From Candidatus Methylomirabilota bacterium (GTDB lineage: Bacteria > Methylomirabilota > Methylomirabilia > Methylomirabilales > 2-02-FULL-66-22): a stretch of 41,090 nt of DNA. The notes under the pieces are model-generated. The model saw only the letters and a program-made list of their open reading frames with translations, was not told the origin of the DNA and did no database searches. The position numbers and the translations under genes are program-made. Below, in pieces: positions 40,766 through 41,090 of the stretch (positions are counted from its first letter, which is position 1; every line of letters begins with the position of its first letter). Location of the stretch: assembly GCA_016209735.1 (NCBI GenBank), contig JACQVN010000047.1:1-41090 (forward strand), in the 5' to 3' direction.

Positions 40766-40809
40766 AGCCCCCCATTATTTGCGAGCCGTCTTCGCGAATA
40801 ATGCGGGCT
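40766..40809. repeat. Family-1 palindrome upstream of the right-edge gene
   Basis: AGCCCCCCATTATTTGCGA faces TCGCGAATAATGCGGGCT: near-perfect arms with one extra base. It lies 34 bases before the start of the DruA-domain gene. Confidence 0.7.
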
Positions 40810-40843
40810 AGGGCTGCCCTTGCCCCGTAGATAGGGCTGAACA

Positions 40844-41090
40844 ATGTGCTCCATGTCGGGCATACTGCGCGGCATGGACACGCAGACGCAGGTCAAACGG
40901 ACGCTGATGCAGGCCCTCGGTGCTGTTCGGGAGTGGCTCGGCCGCACGGTGTTCCGCCACCGCACGGCGGGGGCGGAGGCCGTGTGTGCCGCCTTCGGGT
41001 TCACCGACGCCCGCGGGAGCCCGCAGCGCGGGACCTGCCTGAAGGCGCTGCGGGAGCTCGAGGCCGCGGGCGCCCTCACGCTGCCCCCGC
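40844..41090 (+). CDS. N-terminus of a DruA/DUF4338-like-domain protein, probably a transposase; truncated by window edge
   Basis: The frame opens at ATG 40844 (alternatives 40853, 40874) after an in-frame TGA, and runs out of the window. The pattern EAVCAAFGFTDARG, then TCLKALRELEAAGALTLPP, matches the start of DUF4338/DruA-type domains (C..fgw.d..G....C..aL..L...G...LP). That domain is found alone (Druantia DruA) and at the N-terminus of IS4-like transposases. The nearby family-1 palindrome favours a transposase. No catalytic residues are in view. Confidence 0.55.
   Translation, partial: MCSMSGILRGMDTQTQVKRTLMQALGAVREWLGRTVFRHRTAGAEAVCAAFGFTDARGSPQRGTCLKALRELEAAGALTLPP

Overview
The window reads as a chromosomal segment of a GC-rich, Gram-negative (two-membrane) bacterium. 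LptF/LptG, Lnt, a lipoprotein and a Tat substrate indicate the outer membrane and export apparatus. The order rplM-rpsI-argC-argJ-rpsB-tsf-pyrH-frr-cdsA, an energy-converting [NiFe] hydrogenase, and many small palindromic and oligonucleotide-periodic intergenic repeats suggest a lineage such as Methylomirabilota (NC10), Rokubacteria or a neighbouring uncultured phylum. That placement is inference, not proof.

Region 1 (1-9724, minus strand) is a compact operon read right to left: an FdhA-like molybdopterin protein, an AsrA/HydB-like iron-sulfur protein, an AsrB/HydG-like flavin diaphorase, a HycI-like protease, a HyfB/NuoL-type antiporter subunit, a HycE-like large subunit with both NiFe-binding CxxC motifs, and a HycD/NuoH-type membrane subunit. 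Together they look like a group 4 membrane-bound hydrogenase coupled to an NAD(P)/flavin module. Two things are odd. The FdhA-like protein lacks the Mo-ligating Cys/Sec and the formate-binding His and Arg. No HycG/NuoB-type small subunit is present before an unidentified ORF fragment at the left edge. About 330 bases between the last two genes are packed with unrelated hairpin repeats, one of which encodes the C-terminus of the hydrogenase large subunit.

Region 2 (10367-18311) holds two facing transcription units. The plus unit has two DUF4178/zinc-ribbon proteins, a 61-residue membrane peptide, a DUF350 protein and a membrane-anchored spermidine-synthase-like protein, followed by a Tat-exported FAD amine-oxidase-like protein. 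The minus unit has an SPFH protein with three zinc ribbons and a helical partner. This resembles the families found around PspA-type membrane-stress systems and is the best candidate for a poorly described system here. A YvlD-type four-helix membrane protein follows.

Region 3 (19345-35028) is core housekeeping: L13, S9, ArgC, ArgJ, S2, EF-Ts, UMP kinase, ribosome recycling factor, CdsA, Lnt, RF2 (with its programmed +1 frameshift), then LptG/LptF on the minus strand, divergent from ComEC.

Region 4 (35032-41090) is loosely packed: a small lipoprotein, a small Cys-containing protein, an EamA transporter, a frameshifted Uma2 nuclease gene, a DsbA-like thiol oxidoreductase, an internally deleted glycerophosphodiesterase, a cupin, a small secreted protein, and the 5' end of a DruA-domain (DUF4338-like) protein at the right edge, probably a transposase. 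A second decayed Uma2 copy sits upstream of rplM. Several dispersed repeat families occupy almost every longer intergenic gap.
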